The notes under the pieces were generated by a model. That model was given only the letters and a program-made list of their open reading frames with translations. It did no database searches and was not told where the DNA came from. Both the position numbers and the translations under genes were made by a program. This document shows positions 16,786-25,725 of a DNA stretch of 64,000 nucleotides, one piece after another. The DNA lies in NCBI RefSeq assembly GCF_042685645.1, contig NZ_JBHUNX010000001.1, positions 3,038,001 through 3,102,000 of the forward strand. Reading direction: 5' to 3'. The first letter of the stretch is position 1; each line of letters starts with the position of its first letter. The stretch comes from Salininema proteolyticum. Its GTDB lineage: Bacteria > Actinomycetota > Actinomycetes > Mycobacteriales > Micromonosporaceae.

Positions 16786-17940
16786 ATGAGCAACCTATTC
16801 GACAACATCGGGGAGCTGTTCACCGCCGACGAGGAGTCCGGCGTCATCACCGACGCCGCCGTCCTCACCGAGGGCGACCGCGTCGCGTGGGTGGGCCCCT
16901 CCGCCGAGGCGCCCGACGCCGACCTCCGCTACGACCTCGGCGGCAAGGCCGTGATCCCCGGCTTCGTCGACTCGCACTCGCACGTCGTCTTCCGCCGCGA
17001 CCGCGCCGCCGAGTTCGCCGCTCGCATGGCCGGAGAGCCCTACACCGGCGGCGGCATCCGCACCACCGTCGCCGACGTCAACGAGGCCACCGAAGAGGAG
17101 CTGGAGGCCAACGTCAAGCGCCTCCTCGACGAGATGTCCCGCACGGGCACCACCACCGTCGAGATCAAGTCCGGCTACGGGCTCAACACCGAGGCCGAGC
17201 TCAAACAGCTGGCCATCGCCGCCCGCCACACCGAGGAGGTCACCTTCCTCGGGGCCCACACCGTGCCCTCCGGGCGCGAGGCCGGCGAGTACGCCGACGA
17301 GGTCGCCACGTCCATGATGAGCGTGTGCGCGCCCCAGGCCAAGTGGGTCGACGCGTTCTGCGAGAAGGGCGCCTTCGACGGCGACCAGACCCGCCGCGTC
17401 CTGCGGGCCGGCATCGACGCCGGGCTGCTCCCCCGCGTCCACGCCAACCAGCTCTCCCACGGGCCCGGCGTGCAGATCGCCGTGGAGCTCGACGCCGCCA
17501 GCGCCGACCACTGCACCCACCTCGACGCCGCCGACATCGACGCACTCGCCAACTCCAACACCGTCGCGACCCTGCTGCCCGGCGCCGAGTTCTCCACGCG
17601 CAACCCGTACCCCGACGCCCGGGCACTGCTCGACGCCGGAGTCTCCGTCGCGCTCGCGACCGACTGCAACCCGGGGTCCTCGTTCACCTCGAACATGCCT
17701 TTCTGTATCGCGCTGGCCGTCCGCGAGATGCGGATGACACCCGCCGAAGCCGTCTCCGCCGCCACCCTCGGCGGAGCACGGGCGCTCCGCCGGGACGACA
17801 TCGGCCGGATCGCGCCGGGAGCGCGCGCCGACCTGACCGTCCTCAAGGCGCCCAGCCACATCCACCTGGCCTACCGGCCAGGCGTGCCGCTGATATCCGC
17901 CGTCGTCAAGAACGGGCGGATCGTCCACAAGGAGGCCTGA
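16786..17940 (+). CDS. hutI: imidazolonepropionase
   Basis: 384 residues from an ATG (16786) behind CCGGAGAGAACCGC. Zn/Fe-dependent amidohydrolase opening the imidazolone ring to give formimidoylglutamate. Visible: GFVDSHSHVVFRRDRAAEF with the first metal pair, SGYGLNTEAELK, FLGAHTVP, PRVHANQLSHGPG, DHCTHLDAADIDALA and LATDCNPGSSFTSNMPF with the catalytic Asp. It follows hutF by 23 bp and ends one base before hutH, fully inside the operon. Confidence 0.95.
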   Translation: MSNLFDNIGELFTADEESGVITDAAVLTEGDRVAWVGPSAEAPDADLRYDLGGKAVIPGFVDSHSHVVFRRDRAAEFAARMAGEPYTGGGIRTTVADVNEATEEELEANVKRLLDEMSRTGTTTVEIKSGYGLNTEAELKQLAIAARHTEEVTFLGAHTVPSGREAGEYADEVATSMMSVCAPQAKWVDAFCEKGAFDGDQTRRVLRAGIDAGLLPRVHANQLSHGPGVQIAVELDAASADHCTHLDAADIDALANSNTVATLLPGAEFSTRNPYPDARALLDAGVSVALATDCNPGSSFTSNMPFCIALAVREMRMTPAEAVSAATLGGARALRRDDIGRIAPGARADLTVLKAPSHIHLAYRPGVPLISAVVKNGRIVHKEA

Positions 17941-17941
17941 C

Positions 17942-19474
17942 ATGACCATCGCCATCACACCTGAGGGCCCGAGCGCCTCCGAGATCATCGCCGTCGCCCG
18001 CGAAGGGGCCCCGGTCTCGCTCACCCCGTCGAGCGTCGAGGCCATGAACGCCTCGCGCGGGATCATCGACGACATCGAGGCCCAGGGCAAGCCCGTCTAC
18101 GGCGTCTCCACCGGGTTCGGAGCCCTGGCGAACACCTTCATCGGCGAGTCCGACCGGGCCCGCATGCAGAAGTCCCTGGTGCGCTCGCACGCCGCCGGCG
18201 TCGGCGAGGCGATGCCCGAGGAGGTCGTGCGCGCCATGATGCTGCTGCGCGTCCGGTCGCTGACCAAGGGCTACTCCGGCGTCCGCCCCGTCATCGCCGA
18301 GACCCTGGTCGAGCTGCTCAACAAGGGCATCACGCCGTGGGTGCCCCGGCACGGCTCACTCGGCGCCTCGGGCGACCTGGCCCCGCTCGCCCACTGCGCC
18401 ATGGTGCTCATGGGCGAGGGCTGGGTGAACAGGGCCGGCGAGCGCGTCGACGCCGGGCCGGTTCTGGCCGACGCGGGGATCACCCCGGTCGACCTGTCCG
18501 CCAAGGAGGGCATCGCCCTCATCAACGGCACCGACGGCATGCTGGCCATGCTGTACCTCGCGATCGACGATCTGGAGCACCTCTTCACGCTCGCCGACGT
18601 GACCGCCGCGCTGTCGATCGAGGCCATGCTCGGCACCGACCGGCCGTTCGCTCCGGACCTGCACGAGATCCGCCCGCAGCCGGGCCAGTCGCAGAGCGCC
18701 GCGAACCTGTTCAAGCTGCTGAAGCACTCCGACATCATGGCCTCGCACCGGGACGACTTCGAGCACGCCGTGCAGGACGCCTACTCGATGCGCTGCGCTC
18801 CCCAGGTGGCCGGCGCCGGGCGCGACGTCATCGCCTACGCGCGCCAGGTCGCCGAGGCCGAGCTGCGGTCCATCGTCGACAACCCGGTCGTGCTCAAGGA
18901 CGGCCGCGTCGAGTCGACGGGCAACTTCCACGGCGCGCCGCTGGCCTACGCCCTGGACTTCCTGGCCATCGCCGCCACCGACGTCGGCTCCATCTCGGAG
19001 CGCCGCGTGGACCGGCTGCTGGACGCCACCCGCAACCGGGACCTGCCGGCGTTCCTGACCCCCGAGCCGGGCGTGAACTCGGGTCTGATGATCGCCCAGT
19101 ACACCGCCGCGGGGATCGTCGCGGAGAACCGGCGCCTGTCGAACCCGGCGTCGGTGGACACCATCCCGACCTCCGGCATGCAGGAGGACCACGTGTCCAT
19201 GGGCTGGTCGGCCGGGTACAAGCTGCGGACGGTCGTGGAGAACCTGACGAACCTCCTGGCCGTGGAGTTCCTCAGCGCCGCCAAGGGGCTGCAGCTGCGC
19301 CGTCCGCTGACGCCCTCGCCGTCAGGGCAGCTGGCGGTGGACCTGATCGAGGAAATCGCCGGGGAGCCGGGGGACGACGTGTTCACCGCTCCGGTCATGG
19401 AGGAAGTGGCCGCCCGTCTGATCGACCGCCAGTACATCGAGGTGCTGCGCGCCAAGGTCGGCGCCCTGCACTAG
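17942..19474 (+). CDS. hutH: histidine ammonia-lyase
   Basis: 510 residues, the standard length. It deaminates L-His to urocanate, the first step of the pathway although the gene is last in the operon. The self-made MIO cofactor comes from Ala142-Ser143-Gly144 in GSLGASGDLAPLAH. Also visible: YGVSTGFGALANTFI (with the conserved active-site Tyr), NGTDGMLAML, and SAANLFKLLK. The ATG comes one base after the hutI stop. A strong hairpin terminator (19496-19523) follows directly. Confidence 0.97.
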   Translation: MTIAITPEGPSASEIIAVAREGAPVSLTPSSVEAMNASRGIIDDIEAQGKPVYGVSTGFGALANTFIGESDRARMQKSLVRSHAAGVGEAMPEEVVRAMMLLRVRSLTKGYSGVRPVIAETLVELLNKGITPWVPRHGSLGASGDLAPLAHCAMVLMGEGWVNRAGERVDAGPVLADAGITPVDLSAKEGIALINGTDGMLAMLYLAIDDLEHLFTLADVTAALSIEAMLGTDRPFAPDLHEIRPQPGQSQSAANLFKLLKHSDIMASHRDDFEHAVQDAYSMRCAPQVAGAGRDVIAYARQVAEAELRSIVDNPVVLKDGRVESTGNFHGAPLAYALDFLAIAATDVGSISERRVDRLLDATRNRDLPAFLTPEPGVNSGLMIAQYTAAGIVAENRRLSNPASVDTIPTSGMQEDHVSMGWSAGYKLRTVVENLTNLLAVEFLSAAKGLQLRRPLTPSPSGQLAVDLIEEIAGEPGDDVFTAPVMEEVAARLIDRQYIEVLRAKVGALH

Positions 19475-19495
19475 ACACGCGCTGACAGATCGTTC

Positions 19496-19523
19496 GGGGT
19501 CCGCCGTTCTACCGGCGGGCCCC
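19496..19523 (+). terminator. terminator of the hut operon
   Basis: Eleven paired bases (GGGGTCCGCCG with CGGCGGGCCCC, one G-T wobble) around a six-base loop, followed by TTCTCTGTT. It lies 22 bp after the hutH stop. Confidence 0.8.
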
Positions 19524-19855
19524 TTCTCTGTTGCCCCAGGGGACATTCAGAGAACCCGGCGGCAGTCCCGATGGGAATCGGCGACCTGATACGAGATCTC
19601 AAGGGCAAGAACGGGTCGGCTCTGGACGATCGCCGTTCGGCGAATACAGGCCCTGCGGCTGTTCCGCGACCTGACTGTGTCCCTCCCGACTAATCTCGGC
19701 CACGGTCGGGCCGCTTCCCCAGGTCCAGCTCGCCATTGTGGCGCCCCCCATTGCCAATCTTGGTTGCAACAGTGTCGGCTCGGCTCTGAACGCAGGCTGC
19801 CTCAACCAGGTTGATCGGTGCGATGGACACTCGCGGCGGCAGCGTCGCCGAAGAC
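19524..19855. other. intergenic region without clear gene
   Basis: About 330 bp between the hut terminator and the stop of the surface protein gene on the opposite strand. Open frames here are short and lack a convincing ribosome site or codon pattern. No repeat or RNA structure stood out. Confidence 0.5.
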
Positions 19856-21808
19856 TCAGTCGGACGGAAGGTTCCGGCGCACAGCCCACAACAGCAACAC
19901 CCCCGCGATAATCAGGGCCATGCCGCCGAGCAGGACCGATGCAGACGGTGCTCCCGTCACTGCGAGAGTCTCCTTGTCATCCGGTGAGTCATCGCTTCTG
20001 TCCGTTGGATCCGGATCCGGTTCCGGCTCGGGGCCAGGATCCGGGCTCGGGTCAGGATCCGGACCTGGGCCAGGCTGGTCCTCGACCACGGTCTCGGCCG
20101 TACAGCCATCGGCGGTCGGCTCGTCGGTCGGACAATTCGATCCTGGAGCTTCTGAGGAGATCCGGTTGTTCAAGGTCCCCGCGAAGCCGTCTGCGACGAC
20201 CACGGAATAGGTGACCATCGTGCTCTCGCCTTCGGGGAGCGAGCCCGTCCACGTGAGAGTCTCGCCGGAGACGGCGACGTTCCCCGTGGAGGCCTGGGCG
20301 TCGCCGTTGTACTCGGCTCCCGCCAGCACCTTCGACAGGTCGTCCGTGAAGGTCGCATTGGACAGTTCCCCCACGCCTGTGTTGGTCGCGGTGATCTCGT
20401 AGGTCAGACTGTCGCCGGGATCGGCCGCCGGTTGCGACACGGTCTTCGACATGGACAGGCTTGGCGAGTCAACGTCGATGCTCACCTCTGCTTCCGGCGA
20501 TTCGATGCGGTCGCCTCCACCGTGCTCTCCCTCCGCGACGGCAGTGTTTACGATCTTCCCGTCGCGGATGTCGGAGTCCCGGATGGCGTAGTCGACGGTG
20601 CACGTCATGGTGGAGTCCTCGTCCCCGGCCGGGGCCAGCTCGGTGCTGGGGCAGGTCACCGGACCGAAGACGGAGTCGTCCACTTCCACATCGGTGAGCG
20701 GCGAGGTTCCAGTGTTGGTGACGACATACTGGTAGACAACGTTGTCGCCCACGTTGTAGCGTTCCGGCGGGGCGGACCCGTCGGGACGGTACACCTGCTT
20801 GACCAGGTTCAGTTCCGCGAGCGCAACCAGAGAACGCACCTCGACGTTCCTGATCAGGTGCACGTCGTCGTCCGACCCGGTCGAGGCAGCGAAGCCGAAC
20901 TTGTAGGTCGGCGGGACGGGGCTGGTCATGGTCGTCTGGAGGACCTGCTGGAAACCGTTGCCGTCATTGAAGTCGGCCTCAACGGTCACGGTAGGGAATT
21001 CGTCCTCGGAGACCGTCAGCCGCACAGTCCTCTTGGCGCTCTCGGGGTCCGTCGTGTCAACGTGGAGGTCACCGGGGAGACTGCTTCCGTAGAGCGTATT
21101 GCCGTCCGGGTCGGTGCCTGTAGCCTCTGTGGTGCCGGTACCGGCCAGGTAGCAGTACCTGTCAGTGCCGTTGCCCGGCCCGCGCAGAGTCACGTTGTTC
21201 GGGGGACGGTCGTAGACCTGGTACTCGTCCGGCGCCCGTTGGTCCTCGGGGCAACCGGTGCCGCGTCCTTCGAAGTCGACGGCGTAGTTGCCGTAGGCGT
21301 CCAGACCGACACCGAGGTATCCGGCCCGCACGCCCGAGTCACCACCGCGCTGGGCATAGCCGAGGCTGCCGCCGTAGGCGCCAGTGCTCTCCAGGTCAGC
21401 CGACCCGTCGACGAGGAAGAACGAAATCCCGTCGGCGCCTGTTCCGCCGTACTGGTACTGCTCGAAGGTGACCTGCAGACCGCCATTGCCGGGGAGCGGA
21501 TTGTTATAGACGATTCCACCAGTGCGGGCGCCGCGTGAATCGGTGAGCTGGAGGTACCCGGGAGTCTCTCCCACAATGGGAACCGGGCCGTTCTGGTACG
21601 CGGCGCAGTCGCCCACGACCGAGCCGTTGCCGGCCGCTGCTCCGGTGAGACATGCGGCGCCGAGGGGCTGGAAGCCCGAGTCAGTCACGGTCTCTTCGGC
21701 GAATGTCTCACTGAGGAGAAGCGACCCCGACGTTTGAGCCGACGCTTCGGGCGCCGCTCCGTTCAGCATGAGGACCGCAGCGGCCGTGGCCATGAACTCT
21801 CGTCGCAT
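19856..21808 (-). CDS. sortase-anchored surface protein: lectin-like domain plus DUF11-type repeats
   Basis: 650 residues from an ATG (21808) behind CGGGGAG. A signal peptide (MRREFMATAAAVLMLNGAA, cut near ASA) is followed by a legume-lectin-like region (about 30-330; VTFEQYQYGGTGADGISFFL, GYLGVGLDAYGNYAVDF), then two immunoglobulin-like DUF11-type repeats (NLVKQVYRP..., SMSKTVSQPAADPGDSLTYE), a spacer of repeating Pro-Asp/Glu-Gly, and a cell-wall sorting signal: LAVTG (615-619), hydrophobic helix, positive tail AVRRNLPSD. LAxTG is the class E sortase motif in actinobacteria. Probably a stalk presenting a carbohydrate-binding head; the ligand is unknown. Confidence 0.85.
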   Translation of the reverse strand: MRREFMATAAAVLMLNGAAPEASAQTSGSLLLSETFAEETVTDSGFQPLGAACLTGAAAGNGSVVGDCAAYQNGPVPIVGETPGYLQLTDSRGARTGGIVYNNPLPGNGGLQVTFEQYQYGGTGADGISFFLVDGSADLESTGAYGGSLGYAQRGGDSGVRAGYLGVGLDAYGNYAVDFEGRGTGCPEDQRAPDEYQVYDRPPNNVTLRGPGNGTDRYCYLAGTGTTEATGTDPDGNTLYGSSLPGDLHVDTTDPESAKRTVRLTVSEDEFPTVTVEADFNDGNGFQQVLQTTMTSPVPPTYKFGFAASTGSDDDVHLIRNVEVRSLVALAELNLVKQVYRPDGSAPPERYNVGDNVVYQYVVTNTGTSPLTDVEVDDSVFGPVTCPSTELAPAGDEDSTMTCTVDYAIRDSDIRDGKIVNTAVAEGEHGGGDRIESPEAEVSIDVDSPSLSMSKTVSQPAADPGDSLTYEITATNTGVGELSNATFTDDLSKVLAGAEYNGDAQASTGNVAVSGETLTWTGSLPEGESTMVTYSVVVADGFAGTLNNRISSEAPGSNCPTDEPTADGCTAETVVEDQPGPGPDPDPSPDPGPEPEPDPDPTDRSDDSPDDKETLAVTGAPSASVLLGGMALIIAGVLLLWAVRRNLPSD

Positions 21809-21908
21809 GTTCTCCCCGATCGACTCCGCGAGTTTGTCCACATTGATTCTACTGTAGATGGAGGTAGTTCCAGGTGTTTCACCGATCATGTCGTGGACAT
21901 GTCAACGG

Positions 21909-22781
21909 TCACGGAGCCCCGTACCGTTGCCGAATCGGTTGAGCGTCGATAACGGCGCGGGCTCCCTCGACTCCCTCCCATCCGGGAATCAGAGCGCGTG
22001 CGGGATTCCGCAATGACCTGGTTCCGAATTCAGTTGGGGCCCTGTGCAGGCTTTCGCGTTGCACCGGATTCCCGTACACGCCCTGGTGAGGAGCGGTCGG
22101 TTCATCGGCGAACCGTAAGTCGAGCGCCGCTGTCCGGCTGGCCGAACCCTGATACGCCCACAAACCCGCGCCATCGGGGTAGGGCGTCAGGTTGCGCCCG
22201 GTTATCAGGTAATACAGCACCGCTCCGAACGAGCAGACCTCGGCCCTTTTGGTGAGCGCGATCGTGCGCGAGCGGCGCGCCATTCCCTCGGCCACTTCCG
22301 GCGCCATGAAGTGGAGCATGCCGCCGCCATAGTCCGATCCGCCCTCTACCGGTACCGCCACGTCGAAGTCGATCAGGTGCACGTCGCCTTCCCCGTCCGC
22401 CGTGAAATGGGCCGGCTGGAGATCGCCGTGCAGATAGCCGGCGCGGTGCAAGTCGTCCACGGCCTGCGCCATCTTCAGCGCCTGGCGCGGGTTCTCCATC
22501 CGCAGCCGCTCTCCCGTCCACGGCTGCAGGGTCGCGCCGGTGCGTCCGTCGAAGGTCGACCAGATGAGCCGGGATGGCGCACCGTCCTCGCCCGCGTTCA
22601 AGGCGTCGAGGACTCTGGCCTCTCGCCGCAGACCCTCGTAGCGGTCGGCCGTGGCAGGGGCGCTTGCCTCCACTGCGACGTGTTTGAGCACGAAGTCGCC
22701 CTCGCTGCCGTGGAAGACCCTGGCGTGACCGACGCGGGCCCGCAGCCTCCGGCCCGGCAGCAGCGGTTCTCCGTCGTTCAC
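21909..22781 (-). CDS. degenerate serine/threonine kinase-like protein
   Basis: 290 residues from a GTG (22781) behind AAAGGGG. Kinase fold features are visible but altered: FVLKHVAVE for the ATP lysine strand, HGDLQPAHF where kinases have HRDLKPxN (catalytic Asp kept, metal Asn replaced by His), LIDFDVAVP in place of DFG, MAPEV for APE, and AEVCSFGAVLYYLITG in place of DvWSlG. The last 70 residues do not look like a kinase C-lobe. It could be a pseudokinase, or a small-molecule phosphotransferase, in which HGD is common. It lies between the surface protein gene and the divergent DUF1349 gene. Confidence 0.7.
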   Translation of the reverse strand: MNDGEPLLPGRRLRARVGHARVFHGSEGDFVLKHVAVEASAPATADRYEGLRREARVLDALNAGEDGAPSRLIWSTFDGRTGATLQPWTGERLRMENPRQALKMAQAVDDLHRAGYLHGDLQPAHFTADGEGDVHLIDFDVAVPVEGGSDYGGGMLHFMAPEVAEGMARRSRTIALTKRAEVCSFGAVLYYLITGRNLTPYPDGAGLWAYQGSASRTAALDLRFADEPTAPHQGVYGNPVQRESLHRAPTEFGTRSLRNPARALIPGWEGVEGARAVIDAQPIRQRYGAP

Positions 22782-22843
22782 CGGCGGTCCCCTTTCTAAA
22801 ACGGCTCGACACAATCCCGCACCGCCCCACTAGAATCGACCGC

Positions 22844-23428
22844 ATGTCGACACACAGAGTCCCTTGGACCCATGGCAAGTGGACCACTCCCCCGATGGAA
22901 TCCCAAGAGGAGGGCGGCCGCCTCCTCGTGACGGCGCGCGAAGGCAGCGACGCGTGGCGGGAGACCTATTACGGTTTCGTCCACGACGACGAACACGCCC
23001 TCCTCACCGACTGGGCGAGAGACGAAGCCGTAGAAGTGTCGTTCACCGCCCGATTCGAGGCGCAGTTCGACCAGGCCGGAATCCTGGTGCGAGCCTCGGA
23101 CCGGCACTGGGTCAAGACCGGCGTCGAGTTCTCCGACGGGGCTCCGCAACTGGGCGCGGTCGTCACCGACGGCCGGTCGGACTGGTCCGTCGCGCCGGTG
23201 CCCGAGTGGCTGGACCGCGAGGTGACCCTGCGCGTGAGCCGTGTCCGGGATTCGCTCATCATCCGGGCTCGCGTCGACGACGACGCTCCACGCCTGGTGC
23301 GTGTGGTGCCCATGGACGTGGACCTCCCGCTTCAGGCGGGTCCGTACTGCTGCTCGCCCACCCGGTCGGGCCTGACCGTCGAGTTCCACGAATGGCGCCT
23401 GACCGAGCCGGACGGCGGTCTTCACTGA
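22844..23428 (+). CDS. DUF1349 (concanavalin A-like) protein
   Basis: 194 residues. The ATG at 22844 is seven bases after TAGAAT (22831-22836), a leaderless start. The fold of DUF1349 proteins is a concanavalin-type beta sandwich; visible hallmarks are FTARFEAQFDQAGILVRASD, HWVKTGVEFSDG, VTLRVSRVRDSLIIRARVDD, and GPYCCSPTRSGLTVEFHEW. No signal peptide, so it is cytosolic. Substrate unknown; relatives include sugar-binding or enolase-associated proteins, but that gives no clear function here. It is divergent to the kinase-like gene with 62 bp between. Confidence 0.85.
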   Translation: MSTHRVPWTHGKWTTPPMESQEEGGRLLVTAREGSDAWRETYYGFVHDDEHALLTDWARDEAVEVSFTARFEAQFDQAGILVRASDRHWVKTGVEFSDGAPQLGAVVTDGRSDWSVAPVPEWLDREVTLRVSRVRDSLIIRARVDDDAPRLVRVVPMDVDLPLQAGPYCCSPTRSGLTVEFHEWRLTEPDGGLH

Positions 23429-23582
23429 CGTGTGCCGGGGTCCAGCACCGCACCGCCGTTCCAGGGTCGCGCCATGTGTGCCTGGCGGCAGCTGCGGCAA
23501 CTTGGCACACGTCTGCGCGCCATCCCCTTATTCACCGCCCATGACCTGCGGATACTTTGGCCGCGTCGACCTGGCGCGGCCC

Positions 23583-23626
23583 AGTACCGGTATACGGGCA
23601 ATAACTGGTTATAACCGGTACCGGTG
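23583..23626. promoter_or_regulatory. cluster of ACCGGT palindromes, possible operator
   Basis: Within 44 bp: TACCGGTA (23585-23592), AACTGGTT (23603-23610) and TAACCGGTACCGGT (23612-23625), all centred on ACCGGT or a near variant. The arrangement resembles a multi-site operator. It sits upstream of the plus-strand winged-helix gene if the group II intron is removed. Confidence 0.45.
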
Positions 23627-23745
23627 GATCGGCGAGACGAACAAAAATATTCGGCCCAGCCCGTAACCCGAACGGCACCCCGTTCGTTGAACCCAGAACA
23701 GCGCAGTCGGGTGGCGCGGCGGAACCTCCCCGCCGCGCTCCCACA

Positions 23746-23779
23746 GATCCGGACGTGACACTCTCGCGTCATCCGGCTC
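23746..23779 (-). ncRNA. group II intron domain V
   Basis: 34-nt catalytic hairpin beginning GAGCCGGAUG and ending CGUCCGGAUC with a GAGA-type tip. It lies 12 bp after the reverse transcriptase stop, as usual for intron ORFs inside domain IV. Confidence 0.85.
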
Positions 23780-23791
23780 CTGCAACACCGG

Positions 23792-25063
23792 TCAGCGTGC
23801 CATTCTCGTCACCCAACGCCAATGCTCGAAATAGGCGGGGTACTCCTCGACGACTTGACACCAGCGGCGGATAAACCGCTTCCAGCTCCGAAACCGTCGA
23901 TACTTTTTCCTCACCCACTTCGCCAGCATCGCGTTCAACTGTCCCAGAAGCGGATAGAGCTCGGAGCGACCGAATGACCCGTAATAGTTCATCCAGCCCC
24001 GAACGATCGGGTTGACCAACCGGGCGATCTCATCGAACCCCCGATCGGTTCGCCTGCCGATCCGCCAAGACCGCATCACCTGCGACATCCGTTTACGCGC
24101 CGCTCTACTGACAGCAGGCGAAAACGTCGTCATCCGCTCCCCGTCCCGGCGCCATCCTCCCGGCCTGCACCGGAAATCGAACCCCAGGAAAGTAAACGAC
24201 CGCGGGCCACTCCATCGAACGTCGCGGTCATTTCCGCAGTAGACGATACGAGTCTTCTCCGGATGGAGCCGCAAACCCACCTCGGTCATCCTCACCTCCA
24301 GCGAAGCCAGGACTTTCTCCGCCTGACGCTGCGAAACGCAGTGAATCACCACGTCATCGGCGTAACGCTCGAACATGACCATCGGATGGGCACGTTCCAG
24401 CCAGGAATCCAGCGCCCAGTGCAGGAACAGGTTCGCCAACACCGGCGAGACCGGTCCCCCTTGCGCCAGCCCCCGTTCACGCGGTGCAACATCCCCGTCG
24501 GCATCGATGACCTCGCAGGCCAGCCAGCGGCGCACATAAAGCACCACCCAAGACGGAAGCCCAAGGGCCTCCACCGCCTTCACCAGCAGGTTCCAGTCCA
24601 CCTCGTCGAAGAACGAGGCGATATCAACATCGACCACCCAAGACCGTGACCAGCACCGATCCCGGCAAACCTTCACGGCCTCCTTCGCTGAACGGCCCGG
24701 TCGAAACCCGTAGGAGTCGGAGTGAAACAGAGGTTCCACCACCTCCTCAACACGCTTCGCCACCACCGTCTGAGCGATCCTGTCGGCCACAACAGGTATG
24801 CCGAGAACCCGCCGACCACTGCCTGCGGGCTTCGGTATGGACACCGACCGAACCGGCTTAGGGAAATACGATCCCGACGCCATGCGATTCCAGATCTTGT
24901 ACAGGCCTCCCTGCAGTGTCTTCGCATCACGACCGAAATCGTCGATCCCCACGCCGTCGGCTCCGGCGGCTCCGCCGTTACGGGCCACCGCCAACCAGGC
25001 GGCCCATACCTCCTCCCGGGACACGTCAAAAGGCTTCCCGGTCGCTGACCGTGATTCACTCAC
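23792..25063 (-). CDS. ltrA: group II intron reverse transcriptase/maturase
   Basis: 423 residues from a GTG (25063) behind GGGAGGAACCCC; the frame is open upstream but lies in intron RNA. RT blocks are in order: GGAAGADGVGIDDFG, SIPKPAGSGRRVLGIPVVADR, YGFRPGRSAKEAV, VVDVDIASFFDEVDW, GLAQGGPVSPVLANLFLHW, the catalytic FERYADDVVIHC, and GLRLHPEKTRIVYC. Then comes a maturase (domain X) segment ending in RGWMNYYGSFGRS. No HNH endonuclease domain follows, so mobility would use nicked or replicating target DNA. All core residues look intact, so it may still be active. Confidence 0.93.
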   Translation of the reverse strand: MSESRSATGKPFDVSREEVWAAWLAVARNGGAAGADGVGIDDFGRDAKTLQGGLYKIWNRMASGSYFPKPVRSVSIPKPAGSGRRVLGIPVVADRIAQTVVAKRVEEVVEPLFHSDSYGFRPGRSAKEAVKVCRDRCWSRSWVVDVDIASFFDEVDWNLLVKAVEALGLPSWVVLYVRRWLACEVIDADGDVAPRERGLAQGGPVSPVLANLFLHWALDSWLERAHPMVMFERYADDVVIHCVSQRQAEKVLASLEVRMTEVGLRLHPEKTRIVYCGNDRDVRWSGPRSFTFLGFDFRCRPGGWRRDGERMTTFSPAVSRAARKRMSQVMRSWRIGRRTDRGFDEIARLVNPIVRGWMNYYGSFGRSELYPLLGQLNAMLAKWVRKKYRRFRSWKRFIRRWCQVVEEYPAYFEHWRWVTRMAR

Positions 25064-25725
25064 GGGGTTCCTCCCATCGCTGGTTGACCCAGTAATCTGA
25101 ATCTGTATTGCCGGTCCCCTTCGCTCCACTCCCACCGCGCCAGCAAGAGGTTCGCCACTACTACGAGACCGTCCGCAATCCCCTGCCCGCATCGGTACTC
25201 GATTCCTCGCCGGCTAAGGCTCGGAACACTCCCTTCGCATCGAGCGAGGATCTTCCCACGTTCCATGCAGCCGCAGCAGACTGCGTTCACGCCCCCTTTA
25301 CGCCGGATGCCGCCTGGCCAGTAAACGGGTTTCTGCCAGACTCCTCCCAGCCTCTTTTCGACAGGCCGGTTTTGACATCAGTTCGACGCTTCAAACAGGG
25401 CCCCAGCCAGAGTCTCTGACACTGGATTTCACGCAACGTCTCCGCAGTCCCCACCTGACAGCTCAACGCTGCCTTCTAAACGTATCGCTCACCACAGTCC
25501 CGTTACCGGTCATGCAGCATACGCCGGTTTGAGGCCCCCTCCCGAAAGGCGATCTCGGAGGGCCAACCTCCATCAGCTACACAGCACCTCGAAAACAGTT
25601 ACATCACCACCTTCGAGTCCGTGGCACACAGAAAACGGGCGCCCAGGCCTGTCGCCAAACTGATCTGGACGCCCTCACAATCACGATCGCGCCGAGGCGC
25701 GACCCTGAGGAGGCTCCAGACTACC

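Larger units (their letters stand above)
23706..25587 (-). mobile_element. group II intron with encoded reverse transcriptase
   Basis: Minus-strand ribozyme of about 1.9 kb. Domain V is clear at 23746-23779: a 34-nt hairpin with the AGC triad and a paired CACGUCCGG arm, matching the family pattern at most positions. Domain VI follows (stem of GCGCGGCGG with CCGCCGCGC) and the RNA ends with AC at 23706. The 5' end is less sure: GTGCTG from 25587 or GTGTAG from 25582. About 520 nt of domain I-III sequence precede the ORF. The bases just before the intron (25588-25617) form a stem CTCGAA/TTCGAG. It is inserted antisense in the leader of the gene at 25726. Confidence 0.85.

Noticed and set aside
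22000..22110. Frameshift near the end of the kinase-like gene
   Set aside because: The last 70 residues look unlike a kinase, but the other two frames do not give better kinase sequence either, so I did not call it broken.
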